From: Solimonas sp036405815
GTDB taxonomy: Bacteria > Pseudomonadota > Gammaproteobacteria > Nevskiales > Nevskiaceae
Length of the DNA stretch: 64,000 bases
Assembly: GCA_036405815.1 (NCBI GenBank)
Contig: DASWWX010000039.1
Location: forward strand, 37,374 to 101,373
Direction: 5' to 3'
A program made the translations under genes and the position numbers. Positions 47,696 to 62,484 of this stretch are shown here, piece after piece. How positions within the stretch are numbered: the stretch's first letter is position 1; each line of letters starts with the position of its first letter. The notes below the pieces were generated by a model. The model was not told the origin of the DNA and did no database searches. It saw only the letters and a list, made by a program, of their open reading frames with translations.

Positions 47696-48031
47696 TTATT
47701 CCGGCACCACCGGCTCGGCCGGGGACTCGCTGGCCGGCGCATCCACCGAATCGGTCGCCGTCGGCTGCAGACGATCGACGATGGACGTCGGCTCGCGCTG
47801 GCCGTGCACCAGATAGGCCAGCGCAAGGCTGACGCAGAAGAACACCGCAGCCAGCCACGCCGTCGACCGCGACAGGAAATTGGCCGAGCCGCGCGAACCG
47901 AACACCGTGCCGGACGCGCCACTGCCGAACGCCGCACCCGCATCCGCGCCCTTGCCGTGCTGAATCAGGATCAGACCGACCAGCGCCAGCGCCACCAGCA
48001 CCTGAACGATCACCAGAACCGTGTAAACCAT
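47696..48031 (-). CDS. secG: Preprotein translocase subunit SecG
   Basis: 111 residues. Two membrane helices (VLVIVQVLVALALVGLILIQ and STAWLAAVFFCVSLALAYLV) joined by the family loop HGKGADAGAAFGSGASGTVFGSRGSANFLSR, quoted here by its two halves around residue 40. The tail is acidic. It stabilises SecYE during export. Standard tpiA-secG-tRNA order. Confidence 0.95.
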   Translation of the reverse strand: MVYTVLVIVQVLVALALVGLILIQHGKGADAGAAFGSGASGTVFGSRGSANFLSRSTAWLAAVFFCVSLALAYLVHGQREPTSIVDRLQPTATDSVDAPASESPAEPVVPE

Positions 48032-48043
48032 GTTTCGACTCGC

Positions 48044-48814
48044 TTACTTCGTTTGCGCCTGCGCGGCTGCGCAGATCGCGAGAAATTCGGTCGCCTTCAA
48101 CGAGGCACCGCCGATCAATCCACCGTCCAGATCCGGGCAAGCGAACAGCGTTGCGGCGTTATCGGCCTTGACGCTGCCGCCGTAGAGGATGCGGACGGAA
48201 TTCGCGATTTTAGCATCCTGCGCCGCCAAACGCCCACGCAGGAAAGCATGCGCGGCTTGAGCCTGCTCCGGCGTCGCGGTCAGGCCGGTGCCGATCGCCC
48301 AGACCGGCTCGTAGGCGACCACCGCCTGCTTGAAGGCCTGGATCCCGCACAGGGACAGTACGGCATCGAGCTGGCGCGCCAGCACGGTTTCGGTGGCGCC
48401 GGATTCACGCTCCTCGCGGGTCTCGCCCACGCACAGGATCGGCACCAGACCGCAGAGCTGCGTCACCTGAAACTTCCGGGCGACCACCGCATCGGTTTCG
48501 CCATAGAGCGCGCGACGTTCGGAATGGCCGATGATGACCTGCGAGCAACCCACGTCCTTGAGCATGCCGCCGTGGATCTCGCCGGTGAACGCACCCGGTT
48601 TCTCCTGATCGCAGATCGTCTGCGCCCCGAGCTGCAGGGGGCTGCCTTGAATCTGCGCACCGACCGATTCCAGGTACAGCGCCGGCGGGCAGACGAGGAT
48701 ATCGATGTCCTCGAACTTACGGGCGTCCAGCACCAGATCGCGCAACAGACTCGCATTGGCGCCCTTGGCGCCGTTCATCTTCCAGTTTCCCGCCACCAGC
48801 TTGCGCCGACTCAT
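48044..48814 (-). CDS. tpiA: Triosephosphate isomerase
   Basis: 256 residues. Substrate-binding N-terminus LVAGNWKMNG (Asn, Lys), electrophilic His in IIGHSERR, catalytic Glu in AYEPVWAIGTG, and phosphate loop ILYGGSVKADN. It interconverts dihydroxyacetone phosphate and glyceraldehyde-3-phosphate. It lies 12 bp before secG; all catalytic residues are present. Confidence 0.98.
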   Translation of the reverse strand: MSRRKLVAGNWKMNGAKGANASLLRDLVLDARKFEDIDILVCPPALYLESVGAQIQGSPLQLGAQTICDQEKPGAFTGEIHGGMLKDVGCSQVIIGHSERRALYGETDAVVARKFQVTQLCGLVPILCVGETREERESGATETVLARQLDAVLSLCGIQAFKQAVVAYEPVWAIGTGLTATPEQAQAAHAFLRGRLAAQDAKIANSVRILYGGSVKADNAATLFACPDLDGGLIGGASLKATEFLAICAAAQAQTK

Positions 48815-48849
48815 CGTTCGGATTCTCCCGTCTTGTCTCGTATTTGGTC

Positions 48850-50190
48850 TCAGGCCACGCAGGCCGCCTTTACGCGCTCGGCCAGGAACTCCGCTTCACG
48901 GTCGGCCGCCGCCTTGTCCTGCGCCTCCACCATGACCCGGATCAGCGGTTCGGTGCCCGAGGCTCGTAACAGGGTACGCCCGCCAGCGCCCAGGCGCGTG
49001 CGCGATTCCGTTTCCGCGTCCCGCACGCCTTGCGATTCCAGTACCGCCGCCGCACGGCCGCTGACCGCAACATTGATCAGGCGCTGCGGATACTGGGACA
49101 TGCCCGACACCAGCTCAGCCAGCGAGCGGCCGCTGCGCACCACGGCGGTCAGTACCTGCAAAGCGCTGACGATACCGTCACCGGTGCTGGCCTTGTCCAG
49201 GCACAGCGTATGGCCGGAGGTCTCGCCGCCGAGCACGCCGTTCTGCGCACGCAGGATTTCCATGACATAGCGATCGCCGACCCTGGCGCGCAGGAACGTG
49301 AGTCCCAGGTCGGTCAACGCGCGCTCCAGTCCCAAGTTGGACATCAGCGTGCCGACCACCGGGCCGCTGATGCCACCATTGTCCAGTCGATCGCGTGCGA
49401 TCACGTAGAGGATCTGATCGCCATCGATGCTTCGACCTTCGGCATCGACCATCAGGCAACGATCGCCGTCGCCATCCAGCGCAATACCGAGATGCGCGCG
49501 CTGCGCCTGCACCGTCGCCTGCAGAGTATCGAGATGTGTCGAACCGCAACCGTCGTTGATATTGAGACCGTTGGGTTTGTCACCGATAACGGTCACGTCG
49601 GCGCCCAGTTCCTCGAACACCGCGGGCGCCACCTTATAGGCCGCGCCGTTAGCGCAATCGACCACGATCTTCAAACCCTGCAGGGTGCGTTCACCGAAGG
49701 TCGCCTTGCAGAATTCGATGTAACGGCCGGAAGCGTCCGCGATACGCTTGGCGCGACCGATGCGCTCGGGCGCCACACAGACCATGGGCTGGTCGATTTC
49801 GGCTTCGATTTTCTGTTCGACCGCATCGCTGAGCTTGCCGCCGTCAGGCCCGAAGAATTTCACGCCATTGTCGTGATGCGGATTGTGCGACGCCGAAATC
49901 ACCACGCCGGCTTGCGCCCGCAGCACACGCGCCAAGTAGGCAACACCTGGGGTCGGCAGCGGGCCCAGCAGATCGACTTCCACGCCGGCGGCGGCCAGAC
50001 CGGCCTCCAGCGCCGACTCGAACAGGTAGCCGGAGCGACGCGTGTCCTTGCCGATGACCACGCGCGCACCGCGCGCCTGTCCCAGCACACGACCGGCGGC
50101 CCAGCCGAGCTTGAGGGCGAAATCCGGCGTCATCGGCGCTTCGCCGACGCGGCCGCGAACACCATCCGTTCCGAAGTACTTGCGTGTCAC
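48850..50190 (-). CDS. glmM: Phosphoglucosamine mutase
   Basis: 446 residues from GTG 50190, which overlaps the folP stop (GTGA). N-terminus KYFGTDGVRGRVG, phosphoserine loop ISASHNPHHDNGVKF, metal loop ALDGDGDRC, sugar loop GGETSGH and phosphate loop RASGTEPLIRVM. It converts GlcN-6-P to GlcN-1-P for UDP-GlcNAc and thus peptidoglycan and LPS. folP-glmM coupling is the standard order. Confidence 0.97.
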   Translation of the reverse strand: MTRKYFGTDGVRGRVGEAPMTPDFALKLGWAAGRVLGQARGARVVIGKDTRRSGYLFESALEAGLAAAGVEVDLLGPLPTPGVAYLARVLRAQAGVVISASHNPHHDNGVKFFGPDGGKLSDAVEQKIEAEIDQPMVCVAPERIGRAKRIADASGRYIEFCKATFGERTLQGLKIVVDCANGAAYKVAPAVFEELGADVTVIGDKPNGLNINDGCGSTHLDTLQATVQAQRAHLGIALDGDGDRCLMVDAEGRSIDGDQILYVIARDRLDNGGISGPVVGTLMSNLGLERALTDLGLTFLRARVGDRYVMEILRAQNGVLGGETSGHTLCLDKASTGDGIVSALQVLTAVVRSGRSLAELVSGMSQYPQRLINVAVSGRAAAVLESQGVRDAETESRTRLGAGGRTLLRASGTEPLIRVMVEAQDKAAADREAEFLAERVKAACVA

Positions 50191-51044
50191 GATGCTTTCT
50201 GTGCCTCGCGTATCGCGTGCGCGGTCCTGACGGCATCCACCGTCTCGCGCACATCGTGGGCGCGAACTATAGCCACGCCCTGCCAAACCGCAAGCGCGGC
50301 CACCGCCAGACCACCCGGCAGACGCGCCTCGACCGGCCGGCCCAGCAGGTGCTGGAACATCGACTTGCGCGAAACGCCGATCAGCAGCGGCCGATCAAGG
50401 GGTGCAAGCTGCGCCAGGTGGCCGAGCAACGTCAGATTGTGCGCAAGCGTCTTGCCGAAACCGATCCCGGGGTCGAGTAGCAGGCGCTCTCGTGCAATGC
50501 CCGCCGCCTCGCAGGCAGCCACGCGCTCGCCAAGAAACTCGCCAACCTCGGCGACCACATCGTCGTACCGCGGCGCCGTCTGCATGGTGCGCGGCTCACC
50601 CTGCATGTGCATCAAACAGACCGCAGCGCCAGTCGCAGCGGCGGCCTCCACCGCACCGGGGGCCCTCAGGCCGTTGACGTCATTGATCATGACCGCGCCC
50701 GCCGCACAGGCGGCGCGCATGATGGCGGGCTTGCTGGTATCGATGGAGATCGGTGTCGGGGTCCGCGTGCGCAGCGCCTCGATCACTGGCACCACCCGAT
50801 CCAGCTCTTCATGCTCGCCGACCGGCATCGCACCAGGTCGGGTCGACTCACCACCGATGTCGATCCACCCGGCTCCCTCGGCCACCATCTGCAAAGCGCG
50901 ATCCAGCGCCGCGTCGCGCGCCAGATGATGTCCCCCATCGGAAAAGGAGTCCGGCGTGATGTTGAGCACGCCCATCACCTGCGGACCGGTCGCGAAATCC
51001 AAGGCTGCGCCGCAGGCTCGCAGCACGGCGGCGCGATGCTTCAT
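50187..51044 (-). CDS. folP: Dihydropteroate synthase
   Basis: 285 residues from ATG 51044 just after AAAGGG. TIM-barrel motifs: MGVLNITPDSFSDGG, DIGGESTRPGA, SIDTSKP, INDVNGL, LLDPGIGFGKT and GVSRKSMF. It joins p-aminobenzoate to the pterin precursor in folate synthesis and is the sulfonamide target. It sits between ftsH and glmM. Confidence 0.97.
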   Translation of the reverse strand: MKHRAAVLRACGAALDFATGPQVMGVLNITPDSFSDGGHHLARDAALDRALQMVAEGAGWIDIGGESTRPGAMPVGEHEELDRVVPVIEALRTRTPTPISIDTSKPAIMRAACAAGAVMINDVNGLRAPGAVEAAAATGAAVCLMHMQGEPRTMQTAPRYDDVVAEVGEFLGERVAACEAAGIARERLLLDPGIGFGKTLAHNLTLLGHLAQLAPLDRPLLIGVSRKSMFQHLLGRPVEARLPGGLAVAALAVWQGVAIVRAHDVRETVDAVRTAHAIREAQKAS

Positions 51045-51055
51045 CCCTTTAAACG

Positions 51056-51082
51056 ACGAGGCCGGCGGAGGGCCGGCCTCGT
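51056..51082 (-). other. Strong hairpin between ftsH and folP
   Basis: CGAGGCCGGC pairs with GCCGGCCTCG (plus one outer A-T pair) around GGAGG, directly after the ftsH stop. Only CGTCGTTT follows on the minus strand, so it is likely a partial terminator or a 3'-end stabiliser. Confidence 0.6.
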
Positions 51083-51087
51083 GCACC

Positions 51088-53025
<1,938 letters not shown>

Positions 53026-53073
53026 ATCAGTTCTCGTGAAAAATCGCTTAAATCATTGACAACGCTTGGAACC

Positions 53074-53703
53074 TTACACCGCACGAAAGTTGCGCGCCAG
53101 CAAGTACACTTCCTTCGAACGCGGTCGCGAAGCCTTGGGCTTGCGAATCGTCACCGATTCAAAGGCTTCGCGCAGCGATTTCAGATAAGCGTCGAAACCT
53201 TCGCCCTGAAAGGCCTTGACCAGCAGATGGCCTCGCGGTTTCAGGTGAGCCCGGGCGAACTCCAGGGCCAGCTCGCAGAGGTAGATACTGCCGGCCTGGT
53301 CGGCCGCATCGATCCCCGAGATATTGGGGGCCATATCGCTTAGTACAAGGTCCACCGTCTGATCGCCGACCCGGGCTTCCAGTTCGTGCAGGACCGTTTC
53401 CTCTCGAAAATCGCCGAGGATAAAGTCGACGTTTGGCAGCGGGTCCATCGGCAGAATATCCAGCGCGATCAACCGGCCCTTGGCCCCGAGCTGTGGCCGG
53501 GCCCATTGGCTCCAGCCGCCCGGAGCCGCGCCCAGATCAACGACGATCTGGCCCGGTTTGAGCAGGCGATCCTTTTCCTGGATCTCGATCAGCTTGAACG
53601 TGGCGCGCGAGCGATAGCCCAGGCGCCGCGCCTCCTGCACGTAAGGGTCGGCCCGGTGCTCGGCCAGCCAGCGCGCGGAACTTGGGCGTCGTTTCTGGCT
53701 CAT
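53074..53703 (-). CDS. rlmE: 23S rRNA (uridine(2552)-2'-O)-methyltransferase
   Basis: 209 residues. SAM motif VVDLGAAPGGWSQWA, then LVLSDMAPNISG, and the K-D-K-E catalytic tetrad (RATFKL, SDMAPN, LLVKAFQGEG, SKEVYLL). It methylates U2552 in the A loop late in 50S assembly. It lies 34 bp after greA; the RNA-binding protein gene yhbY often found next to it is missing. Confidence 0.97.
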   Translation of the reverse strand: MSQKRRPSSARWLAEHRADPYVQEARRLGYRSRATFKLIEIQEKDRLLKPGQIVVDLGAAPGGWSQWARPQLGAKGRLIALDILPMDPLPNVDFILGDFREETVLHELEARVGDQTVDLVLSDMAPNISGIDAADQAGSIYLCELALEFARAHLKPRGHLLVKAFQGEGFDAYLKSLREAFESVTIRKPKASRPRSKEVYLLARNFRAV

Positions 53704-53737
53704 GTCGAACTCGTCGCGAACGCCGCCGGCGAGCCCC

Positions 53738-54214
53738 CTAGATGTACAGCACCTTGACGATTTCGAACTCGCGTACGCCCTTGGGCGCCGCCACCTGCAC
53801 GAAATCGCCCTCGCTCTTGCCGATCAGCGCACGCGCGATCGGCGAATTCAGCGAGATCAGGCCCGCCTTGGCGTCAGCCTCGTCCTCGCCGACGATCTGG
53901 TAACGGAATTCCTCGCCGCTGTCGGCATCGGCGATCTCGACCGTCACGCCGAAGATGACCTTGCCGTTGGCGGTCATCTGCGTCACGTCAATGATCTGTG
54001 CGTTGCCCAGCTTGCCCTCGATCTCCTGGATACGGCCTTCGTTGAAACCGTGCTGCTCGCGGGCGGCATGAAACTCGGCGTTCTCGCGCAGGTCGCCCTG
54101 CTTACGGGCCTCATCGATCGCCGCGATGATCTTCGGCCGCTGCTCGCTCTTGCGCTGACGCAGTTCCTCACGCAGTTGCTCTGCGCCGCGCGCGGTCATG
54201 GGAATCTTGCTCAT
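53738..54214 (-). CDS. greA: Transcription elongation factor GreA
   Basis: 158 residues from ATG 54214. N-terminal coiled coil (IPMTARGAEQLREELRQRK ... AIDEARKQGDLRENAEFHAA with the tip acidic residues) and C-terminal FKBP-like domain (YQIVGEDEADAKAGLISLNSPIARAL). It rescues backtracked RNA polymerase. It follows carB after its terminator. Confidence 0.97.
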   Translation of the reverse strand: MSKIPMTARGAEQLREELRQRKSEQRPKIIAAIDEARKQGDLRENAEFHAAREQHGFNEGRIQEIEGKLGNAQIIDVTQMTANGKVIFGVTVEIADADSGEEFRYQIVGEDEADAKAGLISLNSPIARALIGKSEGDFVQVAAPKGVREFEIVKVLYI

Positions 54215-54305
54215 GTGACAGATACTGGACAAATGGGCGCCCGCCGCAGGTGACTGCGGCACGCGCATGGTCGGGATGCCAGAACGATATCATCGCCCGG
54301 CGACG

Positions 54306-54343
54306 AAAAGCACGCCGCCGGCCCTTGGGACCGGGCGGCGTGC
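54306..54343 (-). terminator. Intrinsic terminator after carB
   Basis: GCACGCCGCC and GGCGGCGTGC form a perfect 10-bp stem with additional inner pairs, followed by TTTT on the minus strand, just after the carB stop. It separates the car operon from greA. Confidence 0.8.
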
Positions 54344-54350
54344 CGGGGGT

Positions 54351-57581
<3,231 letters not shown>

Positions 57582-57592
57582 CGTTTTGCTCT

Positions 57593-58237
57593 CTACGTGG
57601 CGGTCGCGGTAGCGAGCCGCGCGCTGAAACTCAGGAACAGGGCGCCGACGCCGCCGGTGGCGGTCGCCGACAGCCGTCGCCGCGCGCGGAAAGCCGCGGA
57701 CAGGCGATGGCCGGAAAAGATCAGGGCGCTGAGGTACAGGAAACTGATCGCCTGCACGATGCCGCCGAGAACCGCGAACGACAGCGCCGGGTAGGCGTAG
57801 TTCGGATCGACGAACTGGATGAAGAAGGAGATGAAGAACAGGATCGCCTTCGGATTGAGCAGGCTGATCGCCAGCGCGCGGCGGAACGGATCGCCGGCCA
57901 GCGGTGCCGGCAGGTCGAAGCGCTGCACGCTCGGCGCGCGCCACTGGCGCCAACCCGCGAGCAGCATGCCGGCGCCGAGCCAGGCCAGGTAAACCGCACC
58001 CGCATACTTGAGCAGGACGAACAAACCCGGATAAGCCTTCAGCAGCGAGGCCATGCCGGCCATGGCCAGCAGCATCAGTACGAGATCGCCCGCGAACACG
58101 CCGCAAGCCGCGCGGTAGCCGCGGCGCACACCGTCACGCGCTGCCACGCTCAGCACGTACATCGAGTTCGGGCCGGGCAGCAGCACGATGATCACCACTC
58201 CGATCACGTAAGTGGCGATGTCGGTGATCCCGAACAT
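57593..58237 (-). CDS. LysE/RhtB family amino-acid exporter within the car operon
   Basis: 214 residues with about six hydrophobic segments. The family signature is LLPGPNSMYVLSVAARDGVRRGYRAACGV; RALAISLLNPKAILFFISFF is the second hallmark. It most resembles the LeuE group; substrate unknown. It lies 3 bp after carA and 11 bp before carB, so it must be expressed with carbamoyl-phosphate synthesis. Its C-terminus is Arg/Ser/Ala-rich. An arginine-, pyrimidine- or leucine-pathway safety valve is possible. Confidence 0.9.
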   Translation of the reverse strand: MFGITDIATYVIGVVIIVLLPGPNSMYVLSVAARDGVRRGYRAACGVFAGDLVLMLLAMAGMASLLKAYPGLFVLLKYAGAVYLAWLGAGMLLAGWRQWRAPSVQRFDLPAPLAGDPFRRALAISLLNPKAILFFISFFIQFVDPNYAYPALSFAVLGGIVQAISFLYLSALIFSGHRLSAAFRARRRLSATATGGVGALFLSFSARLATATAT

Positions 58238-58240
58238 GGC

Positions 58241-59377
<1,137 letters not shown>

Positions 59378-59386
59378 CGGCAGGTT

Positions 59387-59452
59387 CTAATCCGGTAGGC
59401 GGACACTAAAACGGGGGCGCGATGTGGATCGGCCGCCCCCGTCGAGGATTAG
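59387..59452 (-). promoter_or_regulatory. carA leader: terminator-like hairpin inside a closing stem
   Basis: The leader folds as ACGGGGGCG/CGCCCCCGT (59442-59434 with 59419-59411) with an inner CGAT/ATCG, followed by TTTT (to 59408), which is terminator-like about 30 nt before the ATG. In addition CTAATCC at the predicted 5' end (59452-59446) is perfectly complementary to GGATTAG (59393-59387), just before the ribosome site. This is a candidate attenuator. Confidence 0.55.
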
Positions 59453-59458
59453 GCGGGC

Positions 59459-59487
59459 ATTATATTGGTGCAGCGCGTCATCGTCCA
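59459..59487 (-). promoter_or_regulatory. carA promoter
   Basis: On the minus strand, TGGACG (59487-59482) and a perfect TATAAT (59464-59459) with 17 bp between. Start expected near 59452, about 75 nt before the carA ATG. Confidence 0.7.
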
Positions 59488-59583
59488 CGGAAATTTTCCA
59501 TCTGGACGCAACGAAAGCGCTGGACAATGCCGGCAAAATCCGAGTGTCTCCATCCTGCGCCGCCGCCGGACCCCGGCGCCCCG

Positions 59584-60669
59584 TCAGAACCCCAACCCGA
59601 GCTGATCGCCGGCCTGCGGCGGCACCCGGAACTGCGACGCATCCAGGCGCAGCCGCTCGCCCTGGTTTAGCCCCAGGCGCCGGCAGGCCAGCCGGAAGCG
59701 CTGCGCCAGCAGCTCTGCGTAGGCACCCTCGCCGCGCATGCGGCTGCCGAAGCGCGGATCGTTGTCGCGGCCGCCGCGCATCTGCTGGATCAGGCTCATC
59801 ACATGGGCCGCCTTCAACGGCACACGCCGCTCCAGCCAGTCGCGGAACAGGTCCTTGACCTCGTACGGCAAGCGCACCGGGATATAAGCGGCCTGACGCA
59901 CCCCGGCATCGGCGGCGGCCTCCAGGATGCGTTCCAGTTCGGCATCGTTGATGAACGGAATCATTGGCGAGGCCATCACCATCGTCGGCACGCCGGCCTG
60001 CGCCAGCATCTTGAGTGCACGCAGGCGCGCCTGCGGCGAGGCGGCGCGGGGTTCCAGCTCGCGCTTGAGTTCCGGGTCCAGCGTCGTGATCGACACCGCC
60101 ACCATCGTCAAGCGATGGCGTGCCAATTCCGCCAGCAGATCGACATCGCGTTCCAGCAGCGCCGCGCCCTTGGTGACGATGCCGACCGGGTGACGGAACC
60201 GCAGCAGCACCTCCAGCAACGAGCGCGTGATGCCCAACCGTCGCTCGACCGGCTGGTAGGGATCGGTGTTGGCGCCCAGGGAAATCGTCGAGCAGGCGTA
60301 GCCGGGCTTGCGCAGTTCGGACTCCAGCAGTCGCGCCGCGTCCGGCTTGTAGAAAAGCCGCGTCTCGAAATCCAGACCCGGCGACAGGCCCAGGTAGGCA
60401 TGCGAGGGCCGTGCGTAGCAGTAGATGCAGCCGTGCTCACAGCCACGATAGGGATTGATCGACTGGCTGAAGCCGATATCCGGCGAATCATTGCGCGCGA
60501 TGATCGACTTGGCATGATCGATCAGCAGCGTCGTCTCCAGCGGCGGCAGCGCCTCGTCCTGGAGCCAGCCGTCGTCCACGCTCTCGGACCGCCGCGACTC
60601 GAAGCGCCCTTCCGGGTTGTACCCCGCGCCGCGCCCCTTGACCCTGCGTTCCGGCTCCGGCCCTTTCAT
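59584..60669 (-). CDS. PA0069-type radical SAM protein (SplB-like)
   Basis: 361 residues. The Fe-S/SAM motif is CEHGCIYC with Cys77, Cys81 and Cys84; INPYRGC before it and YCYARPSHAY after it mark the Rv2578c/PA0069 group related to spore photoproduct lyase-like proteins. SLGANTDPYQPVERR and VTKGAALLERD follow. The reaction is unknown. It is the nearest upstream gene to the car promoter, on the same strand, and replaces dapB next to carA in the more common order. Confidence 0.92.
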   Translation of the reverse strand: MKGPEPERRVKGRGAGYNPEGRFESRRSESVDDGWLQDEALPPLETTLLIDHAKSIIARNDSPDIGFSQSINPYRGCEHGCIYCYARPSHAYLGLSPGLDFETRLFYKPDAARLLESELRKPGYACSTISLGANTDPYQPVERRLGITRSLLEVLLRFRHPVGIVTKGAALLERDVDLLAELARHRLTMVAVSITTLDPELKRELEPRAASPQARLRALKMLAQAGVPTMVMASPMIPFINDAELERILEAAADAGVRQAAYIPVRLPYEVKDLFRDWLERRVPLKAAHVMSLIQQMRGGRDNDPRFGSRMRGEGAYAELLAQRFRLACRRLGLNQGERLRLDASQFRVPPQAGDQLGLGF

Positions 60670-60708
60670 GAGACCAGCCTAGTCCCGTTCGGGCTCAGAT
60701 CGCGAGCC

Positions 60709-62475
60709 TCAGCCGAAGGTAAATGCATAGGCCTGCAGGCCTGCATCGAGGAACTCGATCTCGAAGCGGCGTTCGCGCGCACCGCCCTGCTGGCGGATCA
60801 GCTGGTACAGGCGCTGTCCCTCGACGACACCGTTGCCGGCCGCGTCGACATCGACCCCGTGATCCACGCCCGGCGCATGGCCGTCGATGGTGACGCGGAA
60901 GCGGAGGCGCCGACCCGGCTCGGCCGGCCCCAGCACCAGGTGCAGGTCGCGCGCGTGGAACCGGTAGGCGATACGGCCCGGGGCTTCGACCAGAACTGCG
61001 CGCTCGTCCTCGACCTGCCAGCGGCCCTGCAGGCCCCACTGGTTCAGATCGAGCTGCCGCGGCAGGGCATAGCCGTGCACGACATCAGCCTGCGCACCAC
61101 CGGGCGAGGCGAAGTTCTCCGCGCGGTCGTAGCCAAGATAGGTCTCGGGCGAGCCGACCTGCGCTGCGTCGGATGCCAGCGCGGCGCCCTGCCCTTGTGC
61201 CTGTGCGAACTCGCCGCTCACGGGACGGCCGTTCTCCGAGAGCAATTGCCGGATCACCGTCTCCGAGGCCTCGTGATTGCCCTCGCCGAACTGGCGATGG
61301 CGGATGCGACCCTGTGCGTCGACGAAATAATGCGCCGGCCAATAGCGATTGCGGAAGGCGCGCCAGATCCGGTAGTCGTTATCGACGGCCACCGGGTAGG
61401 TAATGCCAAGGTCGCGCACGGCATCGCGCACGTTGCCCAGGTCCTTCTCGAACGCGAATTCCGGCGCGTGCACGCCGATGACGACGAGGCCTTGGTCGCG
61501 ATAGCGCTCGGCCCAGGCCCGAACCGTTGGCAGGGTGCGCAGACAGTTGATGCAGGAGTACGTCCAGAAATCGACGAGCACGACCTTGCCACGCAGGTCG
61601 GCCGTGCTCAGGGGCGGCGAATTGAGCCACTCAACCGCGCCGTCCAGCGACGGCATTTCCGGCGGTGTTGCGCCGTCGGCAGCCGCACCGGGTGCCGCCA
61701 TCATCATCGATGGATTGGCGGCCATCATCATCGTCGTTGCACCGCTATCACGTTCCGCAGCTTGCGGATGGATGCGCTCGATCAGCGCCTGTTCGACGCG
61801 CGTCGTGCCCGCCACCGACAGCCGCGTCAGCAGGCCAGTATCGAGTCCGAGCGCGATCGCCGCCACCGACACCAGTACCCCGGCGCCGAGTCCGCGACGC
61901 AGCCACTCCCCGACACCGAGCGCGCGTTTCAGGCCGGCGAGCAGGCGGCCGCCGGCCACGAGCGCCAGTGCCAACGAGGTCGCCGCGCCCGCCGCATAGG
62001 CAAGCAGCAGCGCAGAGCCCGTTGCGGTCGGTCCCTGCAACGCAGCGCCGGTCAGGACCAGGCCGAGAATCGGACCAGCGCAGGGCGCCCACAGCAAGCC
62101 GGTCGCGGCCCCGATCATGAACGCACCACGGGGCCCCTCACCGGAGCGCTGCGACACACGGGCACCGATCGCGACCAGCGGCCGCAGGGCGCGCTCCGCC
62201 AGCGCCGGCCACAGCAGGCCCAGACCGAACAGCGTCATCAGCAGCAATGCGGCGAGGCGGCCATACCGGTTGGCCTCCACCGCCCAATGACCACCGACCG
62301 CCGCCAGGCTGGCCACGGCGGCGAAGGTGATCGCCATGCCGAGCAGCAGCGGCGCGCCGTTGCGCAGGAAGTCGCGATCCGCACGTGCGAACACGAACGG
62401 CAGCACCGGAAGGATGCAGGGACTGAGGATCGTCAGCGCACCCCCGAGATAGGCAAGCAGGAGCAGTGTCATCAC
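60709..62475 (-). CDS. DipZ-like CcdA-thioredoxin fusion protein
   Basis: 588 residues. The N-terminal CcdA/DsbD transmembrane domain (about 1-220) has the paired cysteines in TILSPCILP (Cys20) and WAPCAGP. A thioredoxin domain (about 280-400) has CxxC in WTYSCINCLRTLP. A C-terminal beta-sandwich (about 430-588) resembles that of mycobacterial DipZ. It should carry electrons from cytoplasmic thioredoxin to the periplasm. The linker holds Met-rich clusters (TTMMMAANPSMMMAAPG). The msrB gene 9 bp upstream on the same strand is the likely partner. Confidence 0.92.
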   Translation of the reverse strand: MMTLLLLAYLGGALTILSPCILPVLPFVFARADRDFLRNGAPLLLGMAITFAAVASLAAVGGHWAVEANRYGRLAALLLMTLFGLGLLWPALAERALRPLVAIGARVSQRSGEGPRGAFMIGAATGLLWAPCAGPILGLVLTGAALQGPTATGSALLLAYAAGAATSLALALVAGGRLLAGLKRALGVGEWLRRGLGAGVLVSVAAIALGLDTGLLTRLSVAGTTRVEQALIERIHPQAAERDSGATTMMMAANPSMMMAAPGAAADGATPPEMPSLDGAVEWLNSPPLSTADLRGKVVLVDFWTYSCINCLRTLPTVRAWAERYRDQGLVVIGVHAPEFAFEKDLGNVRDAVRDLGITYPVAVDNDYRIWRAFRNRYWPAHYFVDAQGRIRHRQFGEGNHEASETVIRQLLSENGRPVSGEFAQAQGQGAALASDAAQVGSPETYLGYDRAENFASPGGAQADVVHGYALPRQLDLNQWGLQGRWQVEDERAVLVEAPGRIAYRFHARDLHLVLGPAEPGRRLRFRVTIDGHAPGVDHGVDVDAAGNGVVEGQRLYQLIRQQGGARERRFEIEFLDAGLQAYAFTFG

Positions 62476-62484
62476 GTCGCGAGC

